Source: Bacteroidales bacterium (GTDB taxonomy: Bacteria; Bacteroidota; Bacteroidia; Bacteroidales; F082). Taken from it: a stretch of DNA of 61,550 nucleotides. Every line of letters starts with the position of its first letter. The stretch's first letter is position 1. Location: NCBI GenBank assembly GCA_024689285.1, contig JAILDR010000003.1, positions 1-61,550 of the forward strand, written 5' to 3'. Shown here one piece after another: positions 9,101-17,719 of this stretch. The notes below the pieces were generated by a model that was given only the letters and a program-made list of their open reading frames with translations, was not told the DNA's origin and searched no databases. Made by a program: the position numbers and the translations under genes.

Positions 9101-9289
9101 GATATTGGTTTCAATATCAGCTGCACTGGCTCCCGGATAGGAGGTCATCACCATGATGAAGTTCGTCTCCATGTTGGGTAACTGGTTGATGGAGAGGTTT
9201 ATCAGGGAGAAGATGCCGAAAATAGCGATGGCGACAAAAATCAAGGCTGTCGTCACCGAATTGTTGACTGCTGTTCGTTGTAAACTCAT
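6155..9289 (-). CDS. RND efflux pump permease (AcrB/HAE1 type)
   Basis: A 1044-residue inner-membrane proton-drug antiporter, the normal length for the HAE1/AcrB group. The first transmembrane helix is followed by the porter-domain start INQLPNMETNFI and PGASAADIE. TM4 carries the proton-relay pair in GMVVDDAIVVLENI. The second half repeats the fold with the large periplasmic loop and a C-terminal helix cluster containing VGVLILMGIVVKNGIVLIDY. It pumps hydrophobic or amphipathic compounds out through the partner adaptor and TolC-like channel encoded just upstream. It starts 5 bases after the adaptor stop. The substrate cannot be told; the VVDDA pair fits the drug rather than the heavy-metal branch. 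Confidence 0.95.
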   Translation of the reverse strand: MSLQRTAVNNSVTTALIFVAIAIFGIFSLINLSINQLPNMETNFIMVMTSYPGASAADIETNISKTLENTLNAVPDLKHLSSTSRENTSVLSLEFESGIDIETATNNVRDKIDIVRNYLPDGATNPVLFKFNAEDMPIMLLSVTAEESLPALDKIIDDRVTTPLARVSGVGTVSANGAPKREIQVYVDPNKLEAYNLTLESISQTLATENQNIPAGYIDIGSNSYSLRIQKEFTSAKEMEDIIVGSRNGAPIYLRDVATVKDGSEERIQESYSNGRQGATIIIQKQTDANAVNVIKGIKKQLEVIEPSLPSDVKLSIIMDGSTYIQNTIKNLRDTIFITFILVMLVVFVFLGRWRATFIIVLAIPISLLASLIYLYATGNTLNIISMSSLTIAIGMVVDDAIVVLENITTHIERGSKPKEAAVHATQEVQLSVIASTLTMLAVFLPLTMIKGTTGVMFKQLGWIVSIIMIVSTTGALTLVPMMCSKMLVMNPHQSSFHKAIFRPINKGLDAISNAYARLINWCVNHRKVIILGMLVLFALSIVLLAPTLKTEMMPKMDEGRLSINIELPTGTGQDITGAFAKSLAEDFMQIPEINICNYSFGQADSDNAFASMRSNGTHIISFNLRLGTKTERRKAGMRKTSEVADEIRTKLNAMPEIKKANVSEGGGGMGGMSSVQVEIYGYDFNTTDIVANEIAQKLRDRGILQVIVSRDAYTPEYQVDFDREKLALNGLNSTTAATYVKNRINGSVNSYYREDGEEYDIRVRYAPEFRKSVEDIEDIKIYNSYGQPVRVGDLGQVVESLTPPQIQRKDRERMVSVTAVVGKGQVLSDVVNMCQEVIDDTEIPAEIMTKIAGDYETQQEMFGDLLTLLILIIILVYIVMASQFENLMKPFVIMFSVPFTFTGVLLGLWVTNTALGAMAFVGVLILMGIVVKNGIVLIDYTTLLEERGVEVKEATVRAARSRLRPILMTTLTTVLGMIPLAIGRGEGAEMWNALGITVAWGLTVSTLITLLLIPALYCSLETRNVRRKKRKAEEALTKTENIR

Positions 9290-9294
9290 GGGTA

Positions 9295-10320
9295 TTATTT
9301 TACGGTTACACTAACGCCATTCTTTAACCTCACTTGTCCCTCGGTAACAATCCTGTCGCCCTCTTTGATGCCAGAGAGAATCTCATAGCGGTTTCCTATG
9401 CGGCGACCAAGTTCCACCTTGGTGTATGTTACCGTGTTGTCGGCATTGAGCACATAGATGAAATGTTCACCTGAACCTTGCTGTTTGACCACGGCGACAT
9501 CGGGAACCACTACGTTATGGTTGATGCCGAAAGTAGCTGTCACGCGGGCAAACATGCCGGGACGCAAACGTTGGTCTTTATTGTCACAAATGACTTCAAC
9601 GGGGAAGGTGTGTGTGGCTGCATTGACGGTGGGGTAGAGCAAGTTCACCGTGCCTTTGAAGACTTCGTTCGGATAAGCGTCGACGGAAATGTCGAACTCC
9701 ATGCCTTTGTGGACTTGGGTGAATAGGCTCTCCGAAATGTTGACCAACATCTTCACGGGCGTAATTTGCTCGACGATGAAAATGGGCTGAGCCATGCTAT
9801 ACATGTCGCCCATATCGTAGTTACGGGCAGTCACCACACCATTGATGGGGCTGCGCAAGTAGGTGTTCTCCAATAGGTTGTTATAGGTCTTCTTGGTGAT
9901 GTCCAAGGCAAGTTTGGCCATATCATAGTCGGCTTGGGAGACGGCTCCTATTTTATAGAGTTCGGTCAAACGGCTAAGTTCCGTTGAGTCATTGATGAAC
10001 TGCATACGTGTCTTGACAAGGTTCACGTCGTCCATCTTGGCCAAGAGCTGGCCCTTGCGGACTTGGTTGCCCACTTCGGCGTTGATACTCACGATACGAC
10101 CGGCCGTTTGCGATACGATGTTGTTGGTGGCATAAGGCTCAATGTTGGAGGTGAAGGTGTTGCTCACATCCACGTCTTCGGCCTGTGCCGTGATGACGCT
10201 GACCACAGGTGCTGCCTTTTCTGGAGTCTGTCCTGTTGTTGTGGTGGTGTCTTTCGAGCCGCAAGCTGTCATCAGCAGGATTGTGGCGATAGTGATAAGG
10301 GTTGGTTTGTTGTATTTCAT
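9295..10320 (-). CDS. RND periplasmic adaptor (membrane fusion protein), lipoprotein
   Basis: A 341-residue lipoprotein (lipobox MTAC near residue 20, followed by a Thr-rich tether) that bridges the RND permease and the outer-membrane channel. The lipoyl/biotinyl-like domain contains VSINAEVGNQVRKGQLLAKMD, in which 'GNQVRKGQLLA' is the hairpin. A short helical hairpin with TELYKIGAVSQADYDMAK follows, then LRSPINGVVTARN, a beta-barrel domain and a membrane-proximal domain ending in LKNGVSVTVK. The short hairpin is typical of Bacteroidota adaptors. It lies 12 bases after the TolC-like gene and 5 bases before the permease. Confidence 0.93.
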   Translation of the reverse strand: MKYNKPTLITIATILLMTACGSKDTTTTTGQTPEKAAPVVSVITAQAEDVDVSNTFTSNIEPYATNNIVSQTAGRIVSINAEVGNQVRKGQLLAKMDDVNLVKTRMQFINDSTELSRLTELYKIGAVSQADYDMAKLALDITKKTYNNLLENTYLRSPINGVVTARNYDMGDMYSMAQPIFIVEQITPVKMLVNISESLFTQVHKGMEFDISVDAYPNEVFKGTVNLLYPTVNAATHTFPVEVICDNKDQRLRPGMFARVTATFGINHNVVVPDVAVVKQQGSGEHFIYVLNADNTVTYTKVELGRRIGNRYEILSGIKEGDRIVTEGQVRLKNGVSVTVK

Positions 10321-10332
10321 CGGTTTATAATT

Positions 10333-11640
10333 TTATTCTGCTTTTCCTATTAATTCATCCAAAGAGGCCTTGGCGACCATGAAATTGTATACCGCTTGTG
10401 CCTGCGTGAGTTGCGCCTGCAATAATGCCACTTGGGCATCGTTAAGTTCCACCATAGTGGCCTTTCCTACTTCGTACATCTTTTCGGAGATATCGTAGCT
10501 CTTTTGTGCAATGTCAACTGTGGCATTTGCGGCTTGGTAGTTCTTGATGCAGAGGGCCATTTGGTCGTTGTAGTTGCGGATGGCGATGCGCAGGTTGCGT
10601 TCGGTGTCTTCGCGTTGCAGTTCGAGCATGTTCTTGCTCACTTTGGTCTGCTTGATGCTGAAGTGTTTCTGGAAACCGTCGAAGACGGGGATGTTGAGGC
10701 TTATCGACGCGGTGGATGAGGGGAACCAACTCAATGTTGCGTCTCCCATGGCACTGTAGTTGTAATTGATATTTGCAGCCAAGGTAGGAATGTATTGGTT
10801 CTTCTGCATCCGTATGGTTGATTCAAGCATTCGGTTTTGGATGTCGAGTTGGAGCAAAGTGCTGTTGTTGCTGATGTCGTCTTCCGAGACGTAGGGGGCG
10901 AGCATTATGTCGATGTAGTCATTCAGGTCACCTACCACTTCAATATCGGTGTTGAGGTCAATGCCCATGACGGCTTTCAGTTGCCATGTGGCCAGCAAAA
11001 CAGTGTTCTCTGCGCTCGACACATTCGGTTCGGCATTCATCATTGTGACTTGCGCCCGCAGGCGTTCTACCTCTGAGGCTTTGCCTACATTGAAGCGTTG
11101 ATCGGTCTTTTCGTAATTTTTCTGAGCATTGCTGTAGACTTCGGAAACTACATCATACGACTTCTGGGCAAGCAGCACGGCATAGAAAGATTGCTTCACC
11201 TGCTTAATCATCCCAATCCTCGACGAACGCGCCTGCTCCACAGCAAGTTCCACATCCATGCCCGACAGTTTCAGGCTCTCCCAAAGCTGGGTGTTTATTA
11301 TAGGCATGCTGGCAGAAGCGGAGGTAGTGATGTTGTTGTCGCGACCTACTTTGATTTCCATCGCCTGACCACCCATGTCCATCACCATCACCTGCTTGAG
11401 CAGTGTGCGTTGATAGGAACCGCTCACGTTGATGTTGGGGTAAAGTGCGGCGTAGCTGCCTTTTTTGGCATACCCCGTCTTCTCTACGGTCATGTCTGCG
11501 ATTTTGATGGTGTTGCTCTCTGAGAGGGCGATTTCCAAGGCTTGGTCGAGGGTAAGTTGCAAAGGCTCTTGTGCCCGCCCGAAAAATGGAATGAGAATTG
11601 CGGCTGAAATAGCCAAGGTGTTAAGAATCAGTCTCTTCAT
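10333..11640 (-). CDS. TolC-family outer membrane efflux protein
   Basis: A 435-residue outer-membrane factor with a signal peptide (cleavage near GRAQ, residues 20-24). It shows the duplicated TolC pattern: LTLDQALEIALSESNTIK at the first repeat, and long amphipathic helices rich in Gln, Asn and Ala that form the periplasmic tunnel. EKMYEVGKATMVELNDAQVAL near the C terminus corresponds to the second repeat. It is the first gene of the efflux operon, reversing the common adaptor-first order, and is transcribed from a promoter divergent to the lytS-type kinase gene. Confidence 0.93.
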   Translation of the reverse strand: MKRLILNTLAISAAILIPFFGRAQEPLQLTLDQALEIALSESNTIKIADMTVEKTGYAKKGSYAALYPNINVSGSYQRTLLKQVMVMDMGGQAMEIKVGRDNNITTSASASMPIINTQLWESLKLSGMDVELAVEQARSSRIGMIKQVKQSFYAVLLAQKSYDVVSEVYSNAQKNYEKTDQRFNVGKASEVERLRAQVTMMNAEPNVSSAENTVLLATWQLKAVMGIDLNTDIEVVGDLNDYIDIMLAPYVSEDDISNNSTLLQLDIQNRMLESTIRMQKNQYIPTLAANINYNYSAMGDATLSWFPSSTASISLNIPVFDGFQKHFSIKQTKVSKNMLELQREDTERNLRIAIRNYNDQMALCIKNYQAANATVDIAQKSYDISEKMYEVGKATMVELNDAQVALLQAQLTQAQAVYNFMVAKASLDELIGKAE

Positions 11641-11683
11641 AAAATCTTTCTTTCAAATTGCTGCGCTTATATAAAATAAGGTG

Positions 11684-11691
11684 CAAAAGTA
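11684..11691 (-). promoter_or_regulatory. -7 element of the efflux operon
   Basis: On the minus strand this reads TACTTTTG, a perfect TAnnTTTG match, 44 bases before the tolC-like start. It lies in a 197-base AT-rich gap shared with the divergent histidine kinase promoter at 11812. Confidence 0.6.
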
Positions 11692-11811
11692 GTATAATTG
11701 TTTGGTTTTAGACGTAGATTTCAACAAATTATTGTGTCATTTCACTGAAAACTATTCCATTTATTTTCATTTTTTTCCAAGAAAATCCTTTTTCATTATG
11801 GCGATTAGCCG

Positions 11812-11819
11812 TATCTTTG
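11812..11819 (+). promoter_or_regulatory. -7 element of the LytS/LytTR operon
   Basis: TATCTTTG matches TAnnTTTG and lies 18 bases before ATG 11838. It overlaps the TTG (11817) of a longer frame, which argues against that longer start. Confidence 0.65.
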
Positions 11820-11837
11820 CGGCATAAAACCTGGAAA

Positions 11838-12899
11838 ATGAAAAGACCTAATCTGCCGGATGCAAAACTCGACCTGCTGGAAAGGCTCTATAAATACGGC
11901 GTTATTTGGATAGTGCTGTTTATTGTGTTTTTTACGGTGCACTCCAATGGCGACATGCTTTTCCGTGTGGTGAGTTCTTTGTGTTTCGTCGCAATGGTGG
12001 TGCTGTTGGTCGCTTTCATCAATAAGGTACTGATTTTGCATTTCTTGAAGAAAGACAGGGTAGTGCTGTTCATTTTGCTTTCCATCCTGACTATCCCCGT
12101 TTGGGCGGCGGCTTCCACGGTCATTAACTTGTGTATTTTGCATATTATCGAGAAACGGCCTTTCTCTGAGATTGGTGGTTTCTCAGTCTCCTTTATGACC
12201 TACATTGTGCGTTTGATTTGGTTCATCGTGACTTATGCCGTGACTGTGATTTTCTATTACCAGAGGAAGGAAAACGAGGAGATGATTATTTCCGACCGCC
12301 TGAAGAGCGAGAAGCTTGACATGGAGTTGCGTTATCTGAAGTCGCAAATCAACCCGCATTTCTTGTTTAATGCGTTGAACAATATCTATTCGATGGTTTA
12401 TACCCACGACGACAATGCTGCCAACAGCGTGCTGAAACTCTCTGAGATGTTGCGTTATGTGCTTGTTGACTGTCAGGCTGAGATGATTCCGTTGAGCAAG
12501 GAAATCAACTACATCGAAAACTTCATCGACTTCCAGATGATGCGGATGAACGGGCGGCGTGATGTCTCTTTTGAAAAGGATGTGGAGAAAGAGGATTTCA
12601 TGATTGCACCGATGCTGTTGCAGCCTATCATCGAAAACTGTTTCAAATACAGTCGTTTGGAGACGCATCCCAAAGGCTTTATCCATGTCAGCGTGCAACA
12701 AAAAGGCAATAAATTCTGTTTTGAAGCTGCCAATACGGTGGCTGAAAACACCAAACCGATTGTACCTGTCACTGTGGAAAAGAAATCCGGAATTGGGCAA
12801 ATCAATGTACAGCAACGCTTGGCATTGCACTATGGAGAAGATTATCTATTTGATATAAAACAAGATAAAGGAATTTATAAAGTCAAGATTGAGCTATGA
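11838..12899 (+). CDS. LytS-type sensor histidine kinase
   Basis: A 353-residue membrane kinase. About four transmembrane helices fill residues 20-142, followed by a short coiled linker and the His_kinase (LytS/YehU) domain. The phospho-acceptor motif is QINPHFLFNALNN, with His174. An incomplete ATPase domain of this family follows, with PIIENCFKYS (N box) and SGIGQINVQQRL (G box). It has no sensor domain outside the membrane, so it probably senses a membrane or cell-envelope condition. The stop overlaps the response regulator start in ATGA (12896-12899). Start 11838 is supported by the promoter at 11812-11819. Confidence 0.92.
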   Translation: MKRPNLPDAKLDLLERLYKYGVIWIVLFIVFFTVHSNGDMLFRVVSSLCFVAMVVLLVAFINKVLILHFLKKDRVVLFILLSILTIPVWAAASTVINLCILHIIEKRPFSEIGGFSVSFMTYIVRLIWFIVTYAVTVIFYYQRKENEEMIISDRLKSEKLDMELRYLKSQINPHFLFNALNNIYSMVYTHDDNAANSVLKLSEMLRYVLVDCQAEMIPLSKEINYIENFIDFQMMRMNGRRDVSFEKDVEKEDFMIAPMLLQPIIENCFKYSRLETHPKGFIHVSVQQKGNKFCFEAANTVAENTKPIVPVTVEKKSGIGQINVQQRLALHYGEDYLFDIKQDKGIYKVKIEL

Positions 12900-13615
12900 A
12901 CGAGAAATACAATGTGATGATCGTCGATGACGAATATCTGGCGCAAAAGCTATTGCATGACTATGTCTCCAAGATGGAGTCTTTGCAGTTGGTTGCCACT
13001 TGCTCCAATGCTTTCGAAGCGATGGATGCCTTGAAGAACAACGAAGTTGATATTATTCTCTTGGATATACAAATGCCTGATTTGACGGGTCTTGATTTGG
13101 TGAAAAGTTTGGAAAAGAAACCGGCTGTCATCTTTACTACGGCTTATTCGGAATATGCCGTCGATGCCTTCAACCTTGCCGTCTCCGACTATCTGCTCAA
13201 GCCTTTCGACTTCCCGCGTTTCGTCCAAGCCATCAACAAGGCTATCGACCATGTATCGCCAAAAACAGAGAATACGCCTCAATCTGCAGCCGACACCGTC
13301 AGCAAGTCGAATGATTTCATCACCGTCAAGGCGGATTACAAACTTTATAAGATTAATTACGATGACTTGCTCTTTATTGAAGGGCAACATGAATATGTCA
13401 CTTTCCACACCGTACAGCGCCGTATCACGGCTTTGTTTGCCTTAAAGGAATTGGAGGAGCTGCTGCCCAAGGACCGTTTTGTGCGTGTTCACAAATCGTT
13501 CATTGTCTCCTTCAATCATATTCAGGACTTGGATAAATCGGATGTGACGGTGATGGGGAACAAAATTCCTGTCGGTGCCAGCTATCGCGACGATTTGTTG
13601 GCGCGCTTGCAGTAA
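12896..13615 (+). CDS. LytTR-family response regulator
   Basis: A 239-residue regulator. The receiver domain (residues 5-120) has the acidic pair Asp11/Asp12, phospho-acceptor Asp57 in LLDIQMPD, the TTAY switch region and LLKPF with the conserved Lys. After a Ser/Thr/Asn linker, the LytTR DNA-binding domain (about 140-238) carries LLFIEGQHEYVTFH and LPKDRFVRVHKSFIV, family hallmarks. It is translationally coupled to the kinase upstream. The pair stands divergently from the RND operon, an obvious candidate target, although no LytTR direct repeats were identified. It ends 8 bases from the convergent unknown gene. Confidence 0.94.
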   Translation: MNEKYNVMIVDDEYLAQKLLHDYVSKMESLQLVATCSNAFEAMDALKNNEVDIILLDIQMPDLTGLDLVKSLEKKPAVIFTTAYSEYAVDAFNLAVSDYLLKPFDFPRFVQAINKAIDHVSPKTENTPQSAADTVSKSNDFITVKADYKLYKINYDDLLFIEGQHEYVTFHTVQRRITALFALKELEELLPKDRFVRVHKSFIVSFNHIQDLDKSDVTVMGNKIPVGASYRDDLLARLQ

Positions 13616-13623
13616 AGATTTGA

Positions 13624-15081
13624 TTATTCTACTTTTACTATCCCATTCTTGTCGCAGTATACTACTACGCACTTGTATTCTGTGTTTTCCTCGAAGGTGC
13701 ATTGAAAGACAAAGGTGAGGCGGTATATTTTCCTTCCTTCTACAGGTTGGTAGTCTTCATCTTCCCAAGTGCCTGCAAGAGGAAATTTAGGGTTGTCCAT
13801 CTTGCGGACAAACTCGGTGAGATTGTAGCGCATGATGTCGTTGATGCCTTTCAGCGGGAAGGGACTTGCTTTGGCCAACTCCCAGCGCCACACCTGCACT
13901 TTTTTTCTGAAAAGGATGACCTTCTCGTCCTTGCCGCTCACTTCGTCAAACAAGGGGGTACGTGCCCGGAGTTGCATCACCTCTGGTTGGATGGTGTCGC
14001 TGTCGATGAAGTCCACACTGTCTTTGCTCCAGCCGATATGTCTTCCTTTGATGCTGAAGTCGGTGCGCGTGTCGAACACTTTATTGCTGACGCGTCGGGC
14101 AAAGAAAAGCCGCAACCAGTCTTTCAGCCTGTCTTTGAACATATAGCTGATAACTAAAGCAATAAGGAAAGGCAGCGTGAAATTACCATAGCGTTGTTGG
14201 AAGAAGAATGACGATAGTGTGGCCACCACCATAGCGGCACCTGCGGCGAGGCTATAAAGAATCTGCTCGACCAAAAAGGTGTTCTTGCGTTTGTTGGAGC
14301 TGAGATAAAGGTCGCTCTCAGCGAATTTCTTGAGCAGGCTGGCTCGAAAGACGAAATCGCTGTTGCCATTGCTGTCGTCAGGCTTCACACCAAAATAGCC
14401 CATCGCTTCCCGATAGCTCCTTTCATCCAGCAACACTTTCTTGAAATGATGCTCAAGTTGGGCGTAATCCTCTGGATGAGAAATTCTTATATGGTCACGG
14501 AGTCGATAGGTGAATGATTCCAGGATATTGCTCAGAAATTCATCGGAATAGGCGAAATCCTGAACGATTTTGCCTGTTATTTCACTGTTTTTTAGCTTGT
14601 TGTATAGGCAGCGAAAGCGGGTGACCACCTGCTTCACATCGTCAAGGTACTCGTGGCAGGCTTTTTGTCTGAGGGCTGTGTCGTCACATTGCTCCGCGTC
14701 TTGTTGTGCATTGCGGAAGGCGCTTTTGGCAATGGCGCAATACATCTTAAGTGAGTGGACAAGGTCAACTGTGTCGTCGGGGGCGATGAACAGCTCGTTG
14801 AAGTCGTTGATTAGCGATTGGTTGGGAAGAAGCTGCTCATTGTTGGCGAGGTCGCGGAGTGGGTAGCTGGGTGTGATGAGTCGTACATCCGACTTGAGGT
14901 CGCGGTAGAAGTTTTCCTTGCTGTATTTGGCAGCGTTAATGTCGAGGCTATTGGGTACAAAAATCCACGTGTTCATCACGAAATCGCTGTACTTCATGGC
15001 TTTCATGGTGGCATCCGTGTTGAACCCCACCTTGAATTCCAAGGTGAACTTGTCGTGGGTCTTTGCCGTCAGGTCAATCAT
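13624..15081 (-). CDS. conserved unknown membrane protein
   Basis: A 485-residue protein that I do not recognise. The N-terminal part (1-260) is soluble and mainly alpha-helical, with several Arg/Lys and Asp/Glu clusters and no signal peptide. Two hydrophobic segments at about 272-310 (LAAGAAMVVATLSSFFF and FTLPFLIALVISYMF) form a membrane hairpin, so both ends are probably cytoplasmic. A basic KDRLKDWLRLFFARR stretch follows, and then a beta-rich C-terminal domain. The ATG overlaps the stop of the PlsC-like gene in ATGA (15078-15081), so the two products are likely made together and may act on the same membrane substrate. Confidence 0.8.
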   Translation of the reverse strand: MIDLTAKTHDKFTLEFKVGFNTDATMKAMKYSDFVMNTWIFVPNSLDINAAKYSKENFYRDLKSDVRLITPSYPLRDLANNEQLLPNQSLINDFNELFIAPDDTVDLVHSLKMYCAIAKSAFRNAQQDAEQCDDTALRQKACHEYLDDVKQVVTRFRCLYNKLKNSEITGKIVQDFAYSDEFLSNILESFTYRLRDHIRISHPEDYAQLEHHFKKVLLDERSYREAMGYFGVKPDDSNGNSDFVFRASLLKKFAESDLYLSSNKRKNTFLVEQILYSLAAGAAMVVATLSSFFFQQRYGNFTLPFLIALVISYMFKDRLKDWLRLFFARRVSNKVFDTRTDFSIKGRHIGWSKDSVDFIDSDTIQPEVMQLRARTPLFDEVSGKDEKVILFRKKVQVWRWELAKASPFPLKGINDIMRYNLTEFVRKMDNPKFPLAGTWEDEDYQPVEGRKIYRLTFVFQCTFEENTEYKCVVVYCDKNGIVKVE

Positions 15082-15656
15082 GACTTTTTATTTCGGTATT
15101 GCTCGTCGAGGTTGAAACCTTCAGGGTGTTTGGCTTTGACGTCTTTGTAATAGTCCCAAATTTCGGCCAAGTCTTTTTCGTAGTTGCCAGTGGGATAGAA
15201 GATGCGCTCGATGCCGCAATATTTCCTTTTATAGTCGATGAAGCCGAGTACGATGGGCACATGGGCACCTTCTGCAATGATGTAAAACCCCTTTTTCCAA
15301 TGCTTTACGGCCTTGCGAGTGCCTTCGGGGCAGATGATGAGATGTGTGTCTTTGTTTTGGCTGAACATCTCAACCATCTGTTCCACAAGGTGGTTTTGGT
15401 GTCCACGGTTGACGGGGATGCCTCCCATTTTCTTCAAGATCCAGCCGACGACGGGTTTGAAGAACTCCTTCTTCATCATGACCTTGAACTTGATGCCATA
15501 ATACCAATAAAAACCCAGGCCGACAAAGAAATCCTCAATGGCGGTGTGAGGGACGACGATGCAGATGGCATTGCCCAGGTCGGCAGGGGCTTCGTTGACA
15601 GTCGTCCAACCGCCAATGCGAAGCCCCCATTTACCTATGAATTTTTTCAATCCCAT
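15078..15656 (-). CDS. PlsC-like 1-acyl-sn-glycerol-3-phosphate acyltransferase family protein
   Basis: A 192-residue acyltransferase of the PlsC/LPLAT superfamily, expected to acylate a lysophospholipid or related lipid at the inner membrane. The catalytic HX4D motif appears as HTAIED, motif II-like residues are in GGIPVNRG, and motif III is CPEGTRK. A fourth block (VPIVLGFIDYKRK) follows. It is short and lacks an N-terminal transmembrane helix, as in the MSMEG_4703-like branch. It starts 2 bases after the M13 peptidase stop and overlaps the following unknown membrane protein by 4 bases. Confidence 0.87.
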   Translation of the reverse strand: MGLKKFIGKWGLRIGGWTTVNEAPADLGNAICIVVPHTAIEDFFVGLGFYWYYGIKFKVMMKKEFFKPVVGWILKKMGGIPVNRGHQNHLVEQMVEMFSQNKDTHLIICPEGTRKAVKHWKKGFYIIAEGAHVPIVLGFIDYKRKYCGIERIFYPTGNYEKDLAEIWDYYKDVKAKHPEGFNLDEQYRNKKS

Positions 15657-15658
15657 AA

Positions 15659-17701
15659 TTACCAGATGGTAGCACGCTCTTCGGGAGCGATATACATCTT
15701 GTTTTCGGGCGTGACCTCAAAGGCCTCATAGAAATGCGGCATGGAGCCGAGGGTGCGGTTCACGCGGGCTTCCGCAGGCGAGTGCACGTCTTCCTTGATG
15801 CGGCGTTCGAGGGCTTTGTCGCGGATGTTGTTGCGCCAGATGGTGCCGTAGCTGATGAAGAAGCGTTGGGCAGGGGTGAAGCCGTCGATGCTCTTGTTGG
15901 CCTTGGCCTCGTCGGTCATCTGGTAGGCGTCCCAAGCGATATTGAGGCCGCCAAGGTCAGCGATGTTCTCGCCTAAGGTGAGTTCGCCGTTGATGTGGTT
16001 GCCGCGCAATTCAAATTCGTTGAAGAGCTTGACCAGCTGCTGGGTGCGCTCCTTGAACTTGAGGGTGTCTTCGTCGCACCACCAGTTGTTGAGGTTGCCG
16101 TTTTCGTCGTATTTGCAGCCTTGGTCGTCGAAGCCGTGGGTCATTTCGTGGCCGATAACCACGCCGATACCACCGTAGTTAACGGCGTCGTCAGCATCCA
16201 TATTGAAGAACGGAGGCTGAAGGATGGCAGCGGGGAAGACGATTTCGTTCATCTCCGGGCTGTAGTAGGCGTTGACGGTTTGCGGCGTCATGAACCATTC
16301 GTCCTTATCGATGGGCTTGCTCAGACGGGCCATGTCGTATTCGGTCTCAAAGATAATGTAGTTGTGGAAGTTTTGGAAATAAGAGTCGGCGGTGACTTCG
16401 AAATTGCTGTAGTCGCGCCACTTGTTCGGGTAGCCGATCTTCACGTTGAAGCAGTCAAGCTTGTGGAGGGCTTTGGCTTTGGTCTCTTCGCTCATCCAGT
16501 CTAAAGCCTTGATGCGTTCACCCAAGGCTGCGCGCAGGTTGCCGACGAGGTTCAGCATGCGTTCTTTGGCTTCGGCCGGGAAGTGCTTCTCGACGTAGAG
16601 TTGTCCGATGGCTTCGCCAAGGCAGTCGGAGGTGGCGTTGAGCACACGGCGCCAGCGGGGTTGTTGCACCTCTTGGCCATACAGATACTTGCCGTAGAAG
16701 TTGAAGTTTTCTTCCACGAGGTCGTCGCTCAAGATAGAGGCACTGCCGTGAATGACTTTCCAACGCAGATAGTCCTTGATGGTAGCCAAATCGGTATTGA
16801 GGATGATGCCGTTGAGGGCTGCAATGAAGTCGGGCATACCCACATTGAGTGTGTCAAACTCAGGAGCACCGGCGTTCTTGAAGTAGGCAGTCCAGTTGAA
16901 GTTGGGTGTTGATTTTTGCAACTCGCTGAAACTGCGTTTGTTGTAGGTGCGGTCGGGGTCGCGGCGTTCCACGCGGCTTAATGAGTTCTTGGCCAGCTTG
17001 GTCTCTAAGGCGAGGATGGCCTTGGCTTTGGCAGCGGCAGCGTCGCTCTCAGTGCCGGTGAGTTCAAACATCTTGGTGACGTGTTCGACGTATTTGTCAC
17101 GCATCTCTTGTGAGGTTTCTTCAAGGTAGTCGTCACGGTCGGGCAGGCTCAGGCCGCCTTGAAAGAGGTGCATGATGTAGCGGGTGGCATCTTTCGGGTC
17201 GAGGCTCGGACCGGCATAGAAGAATCCGCCGCAGCCGTTCTTGTGAAGGTCACCGAGCAGGGCGGCCAAATCGGCTTTGTCGCTCAGTGCCTCGATCTGC
17301 TCGAAGTAGGGCATCAGCTCGCTGTAACCACGTTCGTTGATGGCAACGGTGTCCATGCCAGAGTTGTAGAAATCACGGATCTTTTGGGCCATGCTGCCTT
17401 GGGCGGCGGTGGTGTCTTTCGAGGCCTCGTCGATGATGTTCTGGATCAGGGTCTCATTGTTTTGGTCAATCTCGGTGAACGCGCCATAGGAGGTGTATTC
17501 CTCGGGGATGGGGTTGTTCTTCAACCAGTTGTTGTTGCAATAGCGGAAGAAGTCGTCCGCAGGGTTGATGGATGTGTCCATGTTGCTCAGCTCGATGGCG
17601 GGAACAACAATCTTTTCAGGTTTTTGAGGTGCCTTTTCGTTACTACAGGCTGTTGCCATTGTGCATAAAATCATCATGGCTGCAATGTGTTGTTTTTTCA
17701 T
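15659..17701 (-). CDS. pepO: M13-family (neprilysin/PepO) zinc endopeptidase lipoprotein
   Basis: A 680-residue lipoprotein (MATAC lipobox at about residue 19). The large N-terminal M13 domain precedes the catalytic domain with the zinc motif in VIGHEMTHGFDDQG and the third ligand Glu in GENIADLGG. NAYYSPEMNEIVFPAAILQ, the substrate-binding segment (NAYY), is also present in full. The C-terminal LGSMPHFYEAFEVTPENKMY and final Trp are normal for the family. It cleaves peptides of up to about 40 residues at the periplasmic or outer surface. The gene is the second in a minus-strand run, 18 bases after dnaX. Confidence 0.95.
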   Translation of the reverse strand: MKKQHIAAMMILCTMATACSNEKAPQKPEKIVVPAIELSNMDTSINPADDFFRYCNNNWLKNNPIPEEYTSYGAFTEIDQNNETLIQNIIDEASKDTTAAQGSMAQKIRDFYNSGMDTVAINERGYSELMPYFEQIEALSDKADLAALLGDLHKNGCGGFFYAGPSLDPKDATRYIMHLFQGGLSLPDRDDYLEETSQEMRDKYVEHVTKMFELTGTESDAAAAKAKAILALETKLAKNSLSRVERRDPDRTYNKRSFSELQKSTPNFNWTAYFKNAGAPEFDTLNVGMPDFIAALNGIILNTDLATIKDYLRWKVIHGSASILSDDLVEENFNFYGKYLYGQEVQQPRWRRVLNATSDCLGEAIGQLYVEKHFPAEAKERMLNLVGNLRAALGERIKALDWMSEETKAKALHKLDCFNVKIGYPNKWRDYSNFEVTADSYFQNFHNYIIFETEYDMARLSKPIDKDEWFMTPQTVNAYYSPEMNEIVFPAAILQPPFFNMDADDAVNYGGIGVVIGHEMTHGFDDQGCKYDENGNLNNWWCDEDTLKFKERTQQLVKLFNEFELRGNHINGELTLGENIADLGGLNIAWDAYQMTDEAKANKSIDGFTPAQRFFISYGTIWRNNIRDKALERRIKEDVHSPAEARVNRTLGSMPHFYEAFEVTPENKMYIAPEERATIW

Positions 17702-17719
17702 TTAATTATGGTTTATAAA

